This document shows, piece by piece, positions 11,156-21,886 of a stretch of 64,000 nucleotides of DNA. The stretch covers positions 2,190,626 to 2,254,625 of the forward strand of contig OU696592.1 in the NCBI GenBank assembly GCA_916048095.2. Direction: 5' to 3'. The position numbers and the translations under genes were made by a program. Source of the DNA: Sacculina carcini. Lineage: Eukaryota > Arthropoda > Thecostraca > Sacculinidae. The first letter of the stretch is position 1. Each line of letters opens with the position of its first letter. Under the pieces are notes generated by a model. That model saw only the letters and a program-made list of their open reading frames with translations, did not search any database and was not told the origin of the DNA.

Positions 11156-12531
11156 CTATGATGGGTCCAGTATATGTTCGTCCCACGCCTGCGATAAATT
11201 GTTGGCTTTTCGCTTCAGCCACGCTGCTGCTGGTCGCAGCCAGCTGCAAACTGGCACATGAGCCACCAGATGACCATACCACGAAAATACTGAGCGGCGC
11301 GTGATCTTCTCAGGAATCTCACCGATATCGGCATCTCTTGACCAGCGCAATTCACACCCAGATCGCAGCACACGCAATCCGAGCAATCTCGCACCGCTAG
11401 TCACGCGCTCGGCCGGCTTACACTCCAAACCAAAACTGGAAGAATGCCGGATGACTTCCTCCGCGGAATCTATGTCTTCGTTGACCAGAAGATCATCTAC
11501 GTAGGCCAGCACTGCGTCCTTGATTTTCACATTGGATGACAGTACCGCCTGTACCACAGCCTTCATTACCAATGGAACAATGTTGAGCCCAAAACCAAGT
11601 CTAGTCAGACAGTATCTGCGGCCTGCGACGACAACAGTGTGATACGACCACAGCTGTTGGTCGACATGAATTTGTAGATAAGCACTTCGCAAATCGACCA
11701 CGGCTACAATGTCACCGTGGCGACGCCACCGTCGCAGCTGGTCGCAACACACATCTGCATCTGCAGTGTGACATTTGAGGTGCTTGTTCAACTCGCGAAA
11801 GTCCATCACTGGTCTGACTTTGGAGCGGTTCTTCTGTCTCACGGCCATAAGAGGAAAAAGTCCACTTGGTGCGCCATGCAAATTTATGTCGTGGGGCACA
11901 ACCCATCCTTTATGAATCCAATTTTGTACCTCCACGTCGAAGTCATGTTGAATGTCGGCAGATATGCTGTATTGTGCCGCATTGTTGTGAAGCACATCAG
12001 GTCCACAGCCACGGCCCCACTTCCACTTGACACTCCATGTTTTGTTGGTAGCATCAAATTGAGCACGAAAATCTGACCGGTCAACGCACGGAGCCGCCAC
12101 TGCTGGTGTCTTCGTTGCGGCTGCCGCTCGGACAGTCTCGTGCTCAGTTGTGTTGTCTTGGGAGAAACACACATGATCGACGGATAGAACAGTGACTCCA
12201 CCGAGTGCTTGTATGCCCGGAATACTTAGCACAACGTCGTACCCCAACGGACGCTCCGCCACGGCTAGTGCGTCTATAGTTGCGGAGTGACCGGCCGTTG
12301 TCTTAACGTTAATCACGCAAGTGCCACAACAGACGAGAGGCTGACTGCCCATCGTCGACATCCGCAATCTACTGGGGCGCCATTCAGCACACAAGGCCGA
12401 GTGTATGAGCGTGTCAGTGCAGCCAGTGTCTACCAATGCTCGTAGACATCGACCGTCGACAATCAGCTGCACGGTTGGTAAAACGCCACCGCATGCGCGC
12501 GGATTTTCACGGGGAAGAAGGCTGGCGCTTA
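11156..12531 (-). pseudogene. Protease and reverse transcriptase of the Ty3-like element
   Basis: The aspartic protease active site ALVDTGCTDTLI lies near the N-terminus. RT blocks follow: VRPVMDFRELN, VDLRSAYLQI, LTRLGFGLN and the catalytic AYVDDLLV. The pol frame is open upstream past the last ATG-like codon and overlaps the end of gag in a different frame (-1 relation), so expression would normally need frameshifting. The frame ends at TAG 11156-11158, directly followed by RNase H in the same frame; this is read as a nonsense mutation. Confidence 0.85.
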
Positions 12532-13359
12532 CGCATCTCCCCCTCCTTCGTTTACCGCTCGCGATGAAGCTGCGGAACCGGGCGCGTTATCTCGATTAAA
12601 AGATCGCGAGGAGGGGCAAACAGCAGCGAAGTGTCCCGCTGCACCACATCTCCTTCAAATTTGAGGCGATCTTCTTCGACGCGCGTTCTGCGAACGATAT
12701 GCAGAATAACCACTGGCACCAGCTGGTGGCACGACAGCAGCGGACATGCGCTCATCGCTTAACACATTGCGTGCTCGCACCAACACGCTAGCCAGATCCA
12801 ATGCATCGGCTCTTGCGCCGGCTCGAATAATGCGCCTCACCTCATCAGGCAGCCCAGCGACAAACGCGCAAACCAGGGCACGTTCTGACACGCCTCCGTA
12901 TAATGACGCAAGTCTTTGTAAATCCTCTAATTACACATCAACAGACTCGCCTGGACGCAGTCGTCTTTTTGTGTATGCCTCGTAGGCCGCATGCTCGTCG
13001 AGTGCAAATGCGGCATAAAATGCCTGTTTTACCGACGGCAAATGACACCTGCTGGTCACCGGCAGCTGAGTCCATACCGCAAACGCTCCACCGGTTAGTC
13101 TCAGCGGAAGCACGCTGGTGACGTCCACTCCTCGAAGGTTGCACAGAGTCTCGGCTCTGATAAGCCATTCCGCTACGTCTCCAGTACCGTCGAACTCCGC
13201 TAGTAGACGAGCGTCGAACGTTGGTTGAGACTGAACCTCGGCAGCAACAGCGGTAGAACCTGCAGCACTCTGTGCGGCCATGTTTCCCAGCGAAACATAG
13301 GGCGGCTGCAACGAGGACACGACGTTTGTTGCAGTCTTGAAATCTTGTGAAGGCTGCAT
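12529..13359 (-). pseudogene. gag of the Ty3-like element
   Basis: 277 codons in one frame. The N-terminal half has the Gag core (LLAEFDGTGDVAEWL, LRLTGGAFAVW) and continues as LQRLASL and CAFVAGLPDEVRRI. TAA at 12931-12933 and TGA at 12655-12657 interrupt it. The C-terminal knuckle reads RCGAAGHFAAVC; the TGA sits exactly where the first Cys of the CCHC motif is expected. A related Gag fragment lies at 58117-58367. Confidence 0.8.
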
Positions 13360-13375
13360 TATAGCCGAAATAGCT

Positions 13376-13674
13376 TGTAATTAAAAAACACACCTGTATA
13401 TTGCGTGCACACTCGCGCACAGGTTCACTGGAATATACGCAAATACACCACACACAATAATCCACCAATCTCGCACCACAACTCACTCAAGCGCACGCTC
13501 AGCTCTCACGGCCGCAACTGATCACTCACTCCTCCTTCACAATGAAATACAGCGCTTATATAACCTTAAAGTGTACGAGTCACGTGACGCCGCTTCAAGC
13601 ACTCGACAACGAACAAGGATAGCAAACACTAAATCACACTTGCTCGTACATACATTTTGACGCACACACAGAGA

Positions 13675-13754
<80 letters not shown>

Positions 13755-13771
13755 CGCATACAAACTCCACA
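13376..13771 (-). repeat. 5' LTR of the 9-13.8 kb element
   Basis: 396 bp, same ends as the 3' LTR. The length difference is almost wholly an expanded CA tract at 13676-13750. Confidence 0.9.
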
Positions 13772-13776
13772 GTCTT
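13772..13776. repeat. Target-site duplication GTCTT (right)
   Basis: Pairs with 9041-9045. Confidence 0.85.
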
Positions 13777-13938
13777 GCATATTGTTCCGGGTGGTGTGAT
13801 CTTCGCTGAGTTGAGCTCGTCAGAAAGTGACTCATTGCAATTACAATTATTCACCATTTTATGAAGGCTCAAGTTCAAGTTCACCTGTTGTTCAATTTGT
13901 CTACTTGGTCGTTTTGCGATTTTTATTATCGCAAGCAC
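13777..13938 (-). pseudogene. PHD-like zinc-finger ORF, upstream half
   Basis: Minus-strand frame MLAIIKIAKRPSRQIEQQVN continuing through NNCNCNESLSDE to TPPGTICKT, which supplies the first CxxC of the finger completed at 9040. It is interrupted by the LTR element; a methionine also occurs at about 13857. It was probably the N-terminus of a LINE ORF1 protein. Confidence 0.55.
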
Positions 13939-14854
13939 TACCTGTTATCTTCGAGTGAATTCAAATACATTTTCTATCGGTGAATTTTCTCCAAAATTAT
14001 TCGTTAACGTAATGGAAATTCGTCCAAAAAGAAATACAATCTATTATTCTTTGCCTGTAATATACGTCCTACCTTGTTCACACCATACAAATCACAGTAA
14101 TTCTGTCACGCCTTACATCTCTTCCCACCACTAAGCAACTTCCTCACGCTTACACACCACACCATTAAAACCAAGTGAATTCCTGAACACTCCAAAACAT
14201 TAACGCACGTTAGTACAATTTAAACACCAGTATATTGAAGTTATTGTTGTATATATACATATATATGAAAAGCCACCGATATAATGTTCCTCTATTTGAG
14301 GGTTTCCGCAGTTTGAATAATTAATCTCAAATTATAATACCGAAGAATTATACGGAAGTGTATTTAACACGTATTTGATGGGCTTTTGATTGGGACCGAG
14401 ACATTATTCCGCCATTTGTAGAATTTCTCTATTTGGATATGCGCTGTTTGAAGCGTCCACTGAATATGATAAATCCATATTATAAGTATCAAACTCATTC
14501 ACTTACAGAGCCCACAAGCTAATATTTCGCATGTGTCATGTGTTTCGTAGGCTTTATATAGCCAAACACATTCGATCTGAACGCCTCAATTTACCAGTCA
14601 CTTATTAATTATCACTATTTACGTATTATATATCTTATACATGTGATCGCTCTTGACAGCTACGGTTTGTGGCTTGGCACATCTGAATATGAGTTGAATC
14701 TCACCAATGACGACAGTATATATCATTCCAGCAATTCGTCCGTAAAAGGTGTGTTAAATAGATTAATGGACTAAAGTGACACTAATGGATGGTCAAACAC
14801 GCAATGAACCACAACGCCATACACGAACCGCTAAAAGATGTTTGTTCACACATT

Positions 14855-14855
<1 letters not shown>
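13939..14855. other. AT-rich, no gene seen
   Basis: No supported gene or repeat. Confidence 0.4.
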
Positions 14856-14924
<69 letters not shown>

Positions 14925-14938
14925 GAGAGAGAGAGAGT
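14856..14938. repeat. (CA)n-(TA)n-(GA)n compound microsatellite
   Basis: CA run to about 14911, then TA and GA runs. Confidence 0.9.
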
Positions 14939-15040
14939 GTGTGAGAAAGTGCAAGGGAGAGATACGCCGTTGCGTGTTTAGCTGACATAAACAAACTCCA
15001 TTAAAACACATCAGAAAGCTTGTTGCTGTTTTGGTTAATA

Positions 15041-15620
15041 GTGGTGTCGTGTCAGTGATGTCGTGTCAGTGGTGTCGTGTCAGTGGTGTAGTGTCAGTGA
15101 TGACGTGTCAGTAGTGTCAGTGATGTCGTGTCAGTGATGTTGTGTCAGTGATGTCGAGTCAGTAGTGTAGTGTCAGTGATGTCGTGTCAGTGGTGTCGTG
15201 TCAGTGATGTCGAGTCAGTGATGTCGAGTCAGTGATGTAGTGTCAGTGATGACGTGTCAGTGATGTCGTGTCAGTGATGTCGTGTCAGTGGAGTCGTGCC
15301 AGTGGTGTCGTGTCAGTGATGTCGTGTCAATGATGTTGTGTCAGTGATGTCGAGTCAGTAGTGTAGTGTCAGTGATGTCGTGTCAGTGGTGTCGTGTCAG
15401 TGATGTCGTGTGAGTGGTGTCGTGTCAGTGATGTCGTGTCAGTGATGTCGTGTCAGTGGTGTCGTGTCAGTGATGTCGTGTCAGTGGTGTCGTGTCAGTG
15501 ATGTCGTGTCAGTGGTGTCGTGTCAGTGGTGTCGTGTCAGTGGTGTTGTGTCAGTGATGTCGTGTCAGTGATGTCGTGTCAGTGGTATCGTGTCAGTGGT
15601 GGTGTGTCAGTGGTGGTGTT
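15041..15620 (-). repeat. 14-bp minisatellite, inverted relative to 3332-3920
   Basis: About 41 units of tggtgtcgtgtcag or tgatgtcgtgtcag, the reverse complement of the array at 3.3-3.9 kb, with the same two major variants (gg or ga at the same place). Confidence 0.95.
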
Positions 15621-15719
15621 AGCGTGTTGAATCATATTTACACAGTGGACAGGTGATAACAAGGCAATTTTACGACCGCCATAGCTTTTAAAGCGCCAAC
15701 CGTTTTAAACAGTCTCCTA

Positions 15720-16049
15720 TTGTGTGTGTGTGTGTGTGTGTGTGCGTGTGTGTGTGTGTGTATGTTATTTGTGCATGTGTATTTGTGCGTGTGTGTGTGT
15801 ATGTGTACGCGCGTGTGTGTGCATGTGTGTCTGTATGTGTGTGCGTGTGTGTGTGCGTGTGTGTATGTGTATGCGTGTGTGTATGTGCGTGTGTGTGTGT
15901 GTTATTTGTTGGGTTAAAACGCTTTGTAGCTGATCAATTAATTGTACAATCCCGCCAATACTCAGCACACACACACAAACACATGGACACATATGGACAC
16001 ACATGGACACACACACACATGGACACACACACACATGAACACACATTGA

Positions 16050-16089
<40 letters not shown>

Positions 16090-16110
16090 TGGACACACAC
16101 ACACACACAT
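15720..16110. repeat. TG-rich then CA-rich simple sequence
   Basis: TG-rich block 15720-15905 with imperfect tgtgcg units, and a CA-rich block 15966-16110 (acacatgg variants). The two blocks are roughly inverted to each other. The long Cys/Val or His/Thr frames here are artefacts of composition. Confidence 0.9.
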
Positions 16111-16516
16111 CCGCTGTGAATGCAATAAGCAAGTGTTGTGTATTGGAATCATATCTGCGCAGAGATAATATATTTTCTCAGCTCATTCAGTAATTACTGT
16201 TCTCTCGTTGATTAAGCATTGCTCAGTAATTAATTTATCGACATTTTTTATCATAATCTAATCTATCTATCTGCGATATCTTTTATCTGCGATCTAATTT
16301 GTATAGGTAATAAATGATATATTATAACTATATAATAGAGGATGTTGAAAAAAATCTGTCACTCGTCAGGCATAATTAAACTAATTTTAATGTCAGTTTG
16401 ATGTACATTTTGGCTAAAAAAAATTCGGCAGTTTTATTCAGCAAATTTGCTTTTGTATTGAAATATCTGCAATATTTGTGTCATGCGTATTCAGTGACAG
16501 TGACAGTGTCAGAAAT

Positions 16517-16807
16517 GTTCCGGTTACGGAGCTAGGCGGAGCAGAATTTCATTGGGCGAATTCTACAATACCACAGCCTTTGTCCATCCAGCAGTAAATG
16601 GTACCAGATATCAGTCATGAGTTGTGCCATGTATTCTGGGGAGGTGGCCCTCTCTAATACGTTTTACGTCCTTGTGGCGCCATAGCGTGGAGAGGGTCGG
16701 TTCTGCGGTGACAGCGAGCTGCACGGGGCACGCGTGTGTGTGTTCATAAGCTTCGGCTTCTTCCCGTGTAGCAGCTGCCAATTAGGCATTTAACATTTAA
16801 CCTTTTA
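16517..16807 (+). mobile_element. tRNA-derived SINE, copy 2
   Basis: Body matches copies 1 and 3. The tRNA-like head is degraded and only its last part (near ggcggagcagaatttc) is recognisable. Confidence 0.75.
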
Positions 16808-17583
16808 GGGGGACACTAATGGAGAAGATCCAGGGATACTTGGCAAAACCTAGGGTAATCATAATGCAAATCCCAAAAAATAGGACAATTAAGATTGTGA
16901 AAATGCAGTTTTTTATTGAATAATTGCATTTTATATTAGAAAAACACCTTATTTAGAGACCTAATGTTTTGATTGGCTTTTTTGACATAAGCCAGTACAC
17001 TCCCAAAAAGTATACACTCCCAAAAAGGAACATATTGAATTTAACTACTCAAACTATACAAACCCGGACATTTGAAGCATTTTGTAAATATAACCCGGAC
17101 AAATCGGACAGCCCCCAAAAAAGCAAATGTCCGGGAAAAAGTAAACTTACGATCACTATACAAAATATTAGGAACTTCACTTCAAAAGTTTATAGTCAGA
17201 ATTTAAGGAGCTTAGGCGTATATTTTTTGGCGAGTTTCAGCCCCAAATCCTTGTTACCGCCATCGACCAGTGTTAACTCGAGTATTAACATAATTTCAAC
17301 AAATGACACAAATGAACCAAAATTGGAATAAAACAGACTGTATAAATTTTGTAAACTTTTGTGTGTGACATATGCTAAAAAATATAATGCACTCATTAGT
17401 GGAATCTTATTTTTCAGCATATACTTTTGATTTTTTCGCAGTTTCAAAACCAATTTACAAAGAAGCGGATGAAATGACCAGCCACAAAGACAGTTTGACA
17501 TTGAAAATGATATGTATACATCGAGAAACAACACGTTACTTTTTGTTGAAAACCAAAAAAACAGATTTATATACTTATGCTAA

Positions 17584-17589
<6 letters not shown>
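16808..17589. other. AT-rich sequence with a small hairpin
   Basis: No gene supported. Ccggacatttg (about 17066) and caaatgtccgg (about 17126) form an inverted repeat. Confidence 0.4.
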
Positions 17590-17649
<60 letters not shown>

Positions 17650-17663
17650 ACACACACACACAG
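17590..17663. repeat. (CA)n microsatellite
   Basis: About 70 bp of CA directly abutting the LINE tail that follows. Confidence 0.95.
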
Positions 17664-17935
17664 GCGTGATGGACGTGTTTTATACACCCTGGACGAATTC
17701 GTCAAGATCCTGGGCGGAAGAATAAGTGAGCGTTCAGGGGAGCCGCGAGAGACGGCCTGGCTTCGGCAGAGAATAAGCCTGGCCGTCATTCGTGGCAACG
17801 CCGCCTCCATTGTATTGTAGTGCTGTAAATATGTGTACACGCTTGTGAATATATTTGTTTGTGTAAAAAAAGCACACACGCACACATACTTACACGCACA
17901 TACAGAAGCATTCGCATATTGAAACACACTTATTT
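17664..17935 (+). pseudogene. LINE-like C-terminal tail and 3' UTR, copy 1
   Basis: Translation in one frame gives YTLDEFVKILGGRISERSGE, then a TAWLRQRISLAVIRGNAAS segment and a stop at about 17816. The motif resembles C-termini of retroelement-associated ORFs (QRxSxAxxRGNA). A second copy lies on the minus strand at 30878-31076. Both begin at the same place (ggcgtgatg) next to CA-rich DNA and share the 3' UTR to about gtttgtgtaaaa, so this is a repeat family and not a host exon. Confidence 0.5.
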
Positions 17936-18145
17936 TGTTTACGTTTGCACATAATTGATGTTGTTTAGTGTTGCATATTGGTCGTTTTCGAATGCAGTCA
18001 GCAATAAAGTACAGTCAATTTGATACAGTGAATTACTGAGGCTTCTGCTTTTGTCTTCTAGTCCGTGTGGTGATTTTTGTTTCGTAGGAAGATACGGTAA
18101 AATATTTCCTCGTCTGCAGTAGTGATATTTTCATCCAATGTTGAA

Positions 18146-18201
18146 TCAGCCATATTGTTTCCCGTAAAATTCATATGCGATGCGTACCAACTTGTCATAT
18201 G
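18146..18201 (-). CDS. Candidate terminal exon of the EGF-containing gene
   Basis: A good acceptor (tgtttgtgtcatacag) precedes 18201. Entered in phase 1, the phase left by the 19283 donor, it encodes about 17 residues (YDKLVRIAYEFYGKQYG) and stops at TGA 18146-18148. Entered in phase 0 it would remain open to TAG at 18058. No clear poly(A) signal follows. Membership in the gene is uncertain. Confidence 0.3.
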
Positions 18202-18285
18202 CTGTATGACACAAACACACACACACACAAACACAAACACACACGTACACACAGCACTAACAAACACATACGCACACAAAAACAC

Positions 18286-18718
18286 ACAAAATTAATTAAA
18301 TATAAAATGTGACACCTATAATTTTTGACGAGTGTGAAATATAAATTGATTTTTTGGTTAATTTTGTTAATAAATAATATTAATATTTATGTTTGATTTT
18401 AAATATTTGGCTAAATTTCGGCCATATTTGAGTAACAATGCAATTTATTTTGAGTTTGTCAATATCAGTCTATCAAAATTACACGTAACGTATAGAAAAA
18501 ATATATCTTTGAACACTGGCATTAGTTGCAAAATGCATTAGTTGCACCTGTTTGCTTTCATCATCTATCATTGCGGAATACCAATTTTGTGTGTGGAATG
18601 TTTGGTGTTTATTTGGATGGTATGGAAGTGTGAGTGTATGTTGTGTGTGTATGAATGTAATGAACATATACATTATGTGCTTATGACCAGATCTCAGAGT
18701 ATTTCTTATGGATTTAAG
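18286..18718. other. AT-rich, no gene seen
   Basis: Nothing recognised besides chance frames. Confidence 0.4.
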
Positions 18719-19020
18719 CAGGCGTTCTTAATCGCGGGTGTTCGCATCTCTAGTGGTGCGAGAATGGTTCCTAAGGGCTGCGAGGATTTTTGTGAAAAAT
18801 TAAAAAACACATGTTTTAGCTATGCTTTATATTTCTTGCAGGAAATAAGCTTAAGGAAAATATAAGTGAAGTGTAAGTTGTATGAATGAACATTGAATGA
18901 ATAAAAATTTATTATTACCTCGTTTGCATTTTTATAATTTCATGCATCTATCAAGAATACAGGGGGTGTGATAACTGACTGCTTATTTGAAAACGGTGAA
19001 AAACGTTGAGAATCACTTAG
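18719..19020. mobile_element. Possible hAT-type MITE
   Basis: The left end caggcgttcttaatcgcggg and the right end, reversed (aagtgattctcaacgttttt), resemble each other and the common hAT-type end CAGnGnTTCTnAAn. No clean 8-bp duplication was found. Confidence 0.4.
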
Positions 19021-19282
19021 GTAAAGATTTATGAAGATCTAAGAACTTGAGCACATATAATGATATTTGTATTATATATCAAAAATGACATTGCTTATGG
19101 TGCATATGTGTCCTTAGCCTGTGTATTATCCATGGTGTTTGTGTTGGTGTGGCTGATTTCTTCTTATTACGGGGTTGTCTTTCTCTATGAAATGCCAGAA
19201 GGCGCGATAATGTCATTGAACAGGCTTGTGCATGCCTCACACTCACATACACATAAATACATACACACACACACATACATAC

Positions 19283-19429
19283 ACAGCACCTGACACTGCG
19301 AGCCGCTAAATCCTTCGTCGCACACACAGAGGGCGCCACCACTGTCGCTGACACAAAACCCGTGTTGGCAGATGGCGCTGTCGTCAGTACAGTCCAGAGC
19401 TGCTGTGTTGCGCACGCACTCCGACTGCT
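19283..19429 (-). CDS. Host gene exon 7: EGF-like domain
   Basis: 147-bp exon, phase 1 at both ends. It encodes a Cys-rich segment QSECVRNTAALDC followed by ICQHGFCV and CVCDEGFSGSQC, the C-C-C-x-C-C spacing of an EGF-like domain. The donor is taken as GTATGT at 19277-19282; an alternative GTGCTG donor would end the exon at 19290 in phase 0. The acceptor (gcgagcag) has a weak pyrimidine tract and was chosen because it keeps frame with exon 6. A symmetric 1-1 phase is usual for shuffled extracellular modules. Confidence 0.65.
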
Positions 19430-19685
19430 CTGCTCGCACCGATAACCGTCCAAACGTAATTGTGAAGTTATTTCTTTATCGAAATTATCCATAATACTGC
19501 ACAAAAAAGTTGCAAATATTTGTGGCATATTTGAAGTAGCATTTTTTGTGTGTTTCTCGTTTAACACACCTTGCTGAGACAAAAATATATATATAAAGCA
19601 CACACACATACACATAGTCACAACTGTGACATAATGTAATTTCCCCGCTATATGTTCTGACGGTTCCGTGTCAAGATGGACTTGA

Positions 19686-20018
19686 GTTAAAGGTTAAAGA
19701 CCTCAAGTGACAGCTGCTTCACGGGAAGAAGTCAAAGCTTATGAACACACAGGTGTGTCCCGTGCAGCTCGCTGCCACCGCAGAACCAACCCTATCCACG
19801 CTAGGGTGCCATAAGAACGAAATACGTATTAGAGAGGGCCACCTCTCCAGAATGCATGACACAACACATGACTGATATCTGGTACCATCATTTAATGCTG
19901 GGTGGACATAGGCTGTTGAATGATAAGATTCACCCAAAGAAATTCTGCTCCGCCGGGTTTCGAACCACGGACATCCCACTTGTGAGGCGGGTGTGCTAAC
20001 CGCTACACCACGGAGTCC
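19686..20018 (-). mobile_element. tRNA-derived SINE, copy 3, intact head
   Basis: Minus-strand sequence opens with a tRNA-like head: A box TGGTGTAGCGGTTAGC, anticodon arm CCCGC-CTCACAA-GTGGG (anticodon position CAC) and B box GGTTCGAAACCC. This resembles tRNA-Val(CAC). The body and the end near tttaaccttt match copies 1 and 2. It lies in the intron between exons 6 and 7 of the host gene. It is not a functional tRNA gene. Confidence 0.9.
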
Positions 20019-20152
20019 ACAAAGTTCGGGCACATTGTGATCACAAACACTTCCGCAAAAACCAAGATAGGACAGGTGTGTGTAAGTGTGTATGTGTGTA
20101 TGTGTGCTTGTGTGTCGATATACAGTTCATCTGCTGAATCTTGTGCACTCAC

Positions 20153-20236
20153 CTTTGAAATTTGTCCAATGATCGGTGGCGTTGCAGAACTGGCAAGCGT
20201 TGTGCGGGTTGATCTCACCGGATGTGTAGCATTTGC
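20153..20236 (-). CDS. Host gene exon 6: Cys-rich CYxxGExNP module
   Basis: 84-bp exon with a strong acceptor (cgttttttgttcaatggcag) and a consensus donor (AAAG/GTGAGT), phase 1-1. It encodes KCYTSGEINPHNACQFCNAT and ends DHWTNFK. With the end of exon 5 this forms C-I-I-x-G-x-C-Y-x-x-G-E-x-N-P-x-x-x-C-x-x-C...W, a module I know from large secreted and membrane proteins of animals. The motif is completed only after splicing, which validates the junction. Confidence 0.8.
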
Positions 20237-20703
20237 CTGCCATTGAACAAAAAACGATTCAGCACACAAAGTCATTGACTCAAGATAACATAGCTAGAAA
20301 AATCACATTCGCTGTTATCGTTGTTTGTGTGTAGTTGAGACTAACTGAAAATAATGAATATGAAAAATGAACAGGAAAGTATAAAAGTGTCATCGTGAAC
20401 GATATGGATATACAAAGTGTCAATTAATATAAATCAATAACTAGTTACAAAAGACAGATATGGCATATACAAAAAGCAGTATAAACTTAAAGAGGCAACC
20501 ATTGTTAATACATTTAAATAACACAGCCATATATAGCGCTCAAACTAAACCTCTTGTATACGAAAACAAAATTCAAGCCAAAATCCGTTTATATTGAATT
20601 AAAGTTATTAAGCAAATATTATTGTCTATTAGCAATTATTCTGTTTCATAACATATATGAACCAAGTAATTCAATATTCTGTTTCTGTGTTGTGCATGTA
20701 ACT

Positions 20704-20874
20704 CAGTGGTTTTCAAAGTGGGAGGTGGGGGGCTATATGATTTTTCAGGGAGCCTTAGCGAATTCAAATTATAATTGATCATTTAGTCAATTTTTTATGG
20801 TTTTTGTTTAAAAGAGAAGTGTTTTCATTACTTGTACTTATTGTCCGTGAGATGAAACAGTTTGAAAACCACTG
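20704..20874. mobile_element. Short MITE with CAGTGGTTTTCAAA ends
   Basis: Starts CAGTGGTTTTCAAA and ends TTTGAAAACCACTG, a perfect 14-bp inverted repeat of hAT type. A second TTTGAAAACCACTG follows at 20885-20898. No clear flanking duplication. Lies in the intron between exons 5 and 6. Confidence 0.65.
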
Positions 20875-20916
20875 AATTTGCTGTTTGAAAACCACTGAAC
20901 TTCGTATTGAAGTCAC

Positions 20917-21052
20917 CTTCTATAATACAGTTTCCCGGCCGAACAGCACAGTTTACTTGTCCGTCCGATAGATGACAGTGCGAGCAGCGACCATCAAATA
21001 TTGTCACGTGCGCTTGTGTTCGATGCACCTCGCTGTCTCGCCTGAACTCAAC
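20917..21052 (-). CDS. Host gene exon 5: Cys-rich extracellular segment
   Basis: 136-bp exon, phase 0 in and phase 1 out (acceptor gcaatcaattcag, donor GAAG/GTGACT). Encodes VEFRRDSEVHRTQ, then TIFDGRCSHCHLSDG and CAVRPGNCIIE. The F-D-x-x-C-x-x-C...C pattern precedes the CYxxGE module of exon 6 in frame. Open throughout. Confidence 0.75.
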
Positions 21053-21147
21053 CTGAATTGATTGCAGAGCTCAAATGTATCACACAAAAAATTTGACATA
21101 TTGTCTGGCAATAGAAAATTAAATGTCCCAACATGCACATACTCACA

Positions 21148-21172
21148 CACACGCACACACACACACACACAC
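21148..21172. repeat. Short (CA)n tract
   Basis: Intronic CA run. Confidence 0.9.
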
Positions 21173-21586
21173 ACCCCAGCATATACACTAATAAACTTAC
21201 AACAAACACAATAACATTATTTCTTTTCTTCCATTTAAAAGTATTGATTATTTTATAAACAGTAAACTCAGTAGCTGACGCTGATAATATTTTTGCAGAG
21301 TAGAATGATATTTAATGCAGAGTAGATTTCTGAGTTTTCAATTTTGAGTGTCATTAAGAATAAAAACACAGGAAGACACATGAAGGGGCGCTAATACGCT
21401 AATAGTCACTGAAAATCATATCAACGAATAGGGAGATCTTTAACAAAATTGAAGTACTTTCAAAATAATATTAAAATCAATGAGGACAAAATAATAGCAG
21501 ACATATAATATTTAAACATACCAAAAAATCATGATTAATCACTTTCAGGTGAGCAGAATTATTATCAAATAACAATATATTTTCAC

Positions 21587-21886
21587 CTGCACGCGCCACC
21601 TGGACGGCTGCGTGTTTCTTGTTGCATCTGGTGTGACGAGCTGCAACGGAAGCAGACACATCACTTGTGCTGTCCAACTATAGATGGCAGCACTTGTTGT
21701 CAGGTCATAGTCGTCCAATTTGTGTTGAGGCAGCTTGGTGAAGTGATCCGTGCGAGAGACATGACACAATATACTGGAGCAATTTGTGCCCAGTCGGAAA
21801 CGAGGCAGAACAACTCGATGACAAGCTGACTGCGATATATCACACAGGCCCTGCGGTATCATCTCGTCTCTCACCACACCTGGCTT
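21587..21886 (-). CDS. Host gene exon 4: extracellular region
   Basis: Exactly 300 bp, phase 0-0, with a strong pyrimidine-rich acceptor (ttttttgttcttaatctgacag) and a CAG/GTGAAA donor. Encodes 100 residues including PQGLCDISQSACHR, TNCSSILCHVSR and, near the end, SWTAQVMCLLPLQL and SRWRVQ. The joined sequence W-R-V-Q-V-E-F-R-R with exon 5 looks like a beta-strand of an extracellular domain. The family is not identified. Confidence 0.75.

Larger units (their letters stand above)
9046..13771 (-). mobile_element. Complete Ty3-like LTR retrotransposon, inactivated
   Basis: Two LTRs (TGTAATTAAA...CTCCACA) in direct orientation, a 5-bp GTCTT duplication, and minus-strand gag, protease, RT, RNase H and integrase between them. 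Coding is broken by two in-frame stops in gag, one TAG between RT and RNase H, and one single-base frameshift near 10545-10548. RT and integrase sequences are closer to Ty3/gypsy-type than to BEL/Pao. No env-like ORF is present. It inserted into a PHD-finger ORF. Confidence 0.9.

Noticed and set aside
9046-13771. BEL/Pao assignment
   Set aside because: Order protease-RT-RNase H-integrase would fit, but RT blocks (DFRELN, LTRLGFGLN, AYVDDLL) are closer to Ty3-type. Phylogeny would be needed for certainty.
15720-16168. Long Cys/Val and His/Thr frames
   Set aside because: Pure products of TG/CA microsatellites, with no domain or conserved start.
18542-18865. 107-codon plus-strand frame
   Set aside because: It overlaps a likely MITE end, has no domain and lies in intronic or flanking DNA of the minus-strand gene.
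19950-20018. tRNA-Val gene
   Set aside because: The tRNA-like head is fused to a conserved SINE body also found at 1-301 and 16517-16807 and has imperfect arms; it is a SINE promoter region.
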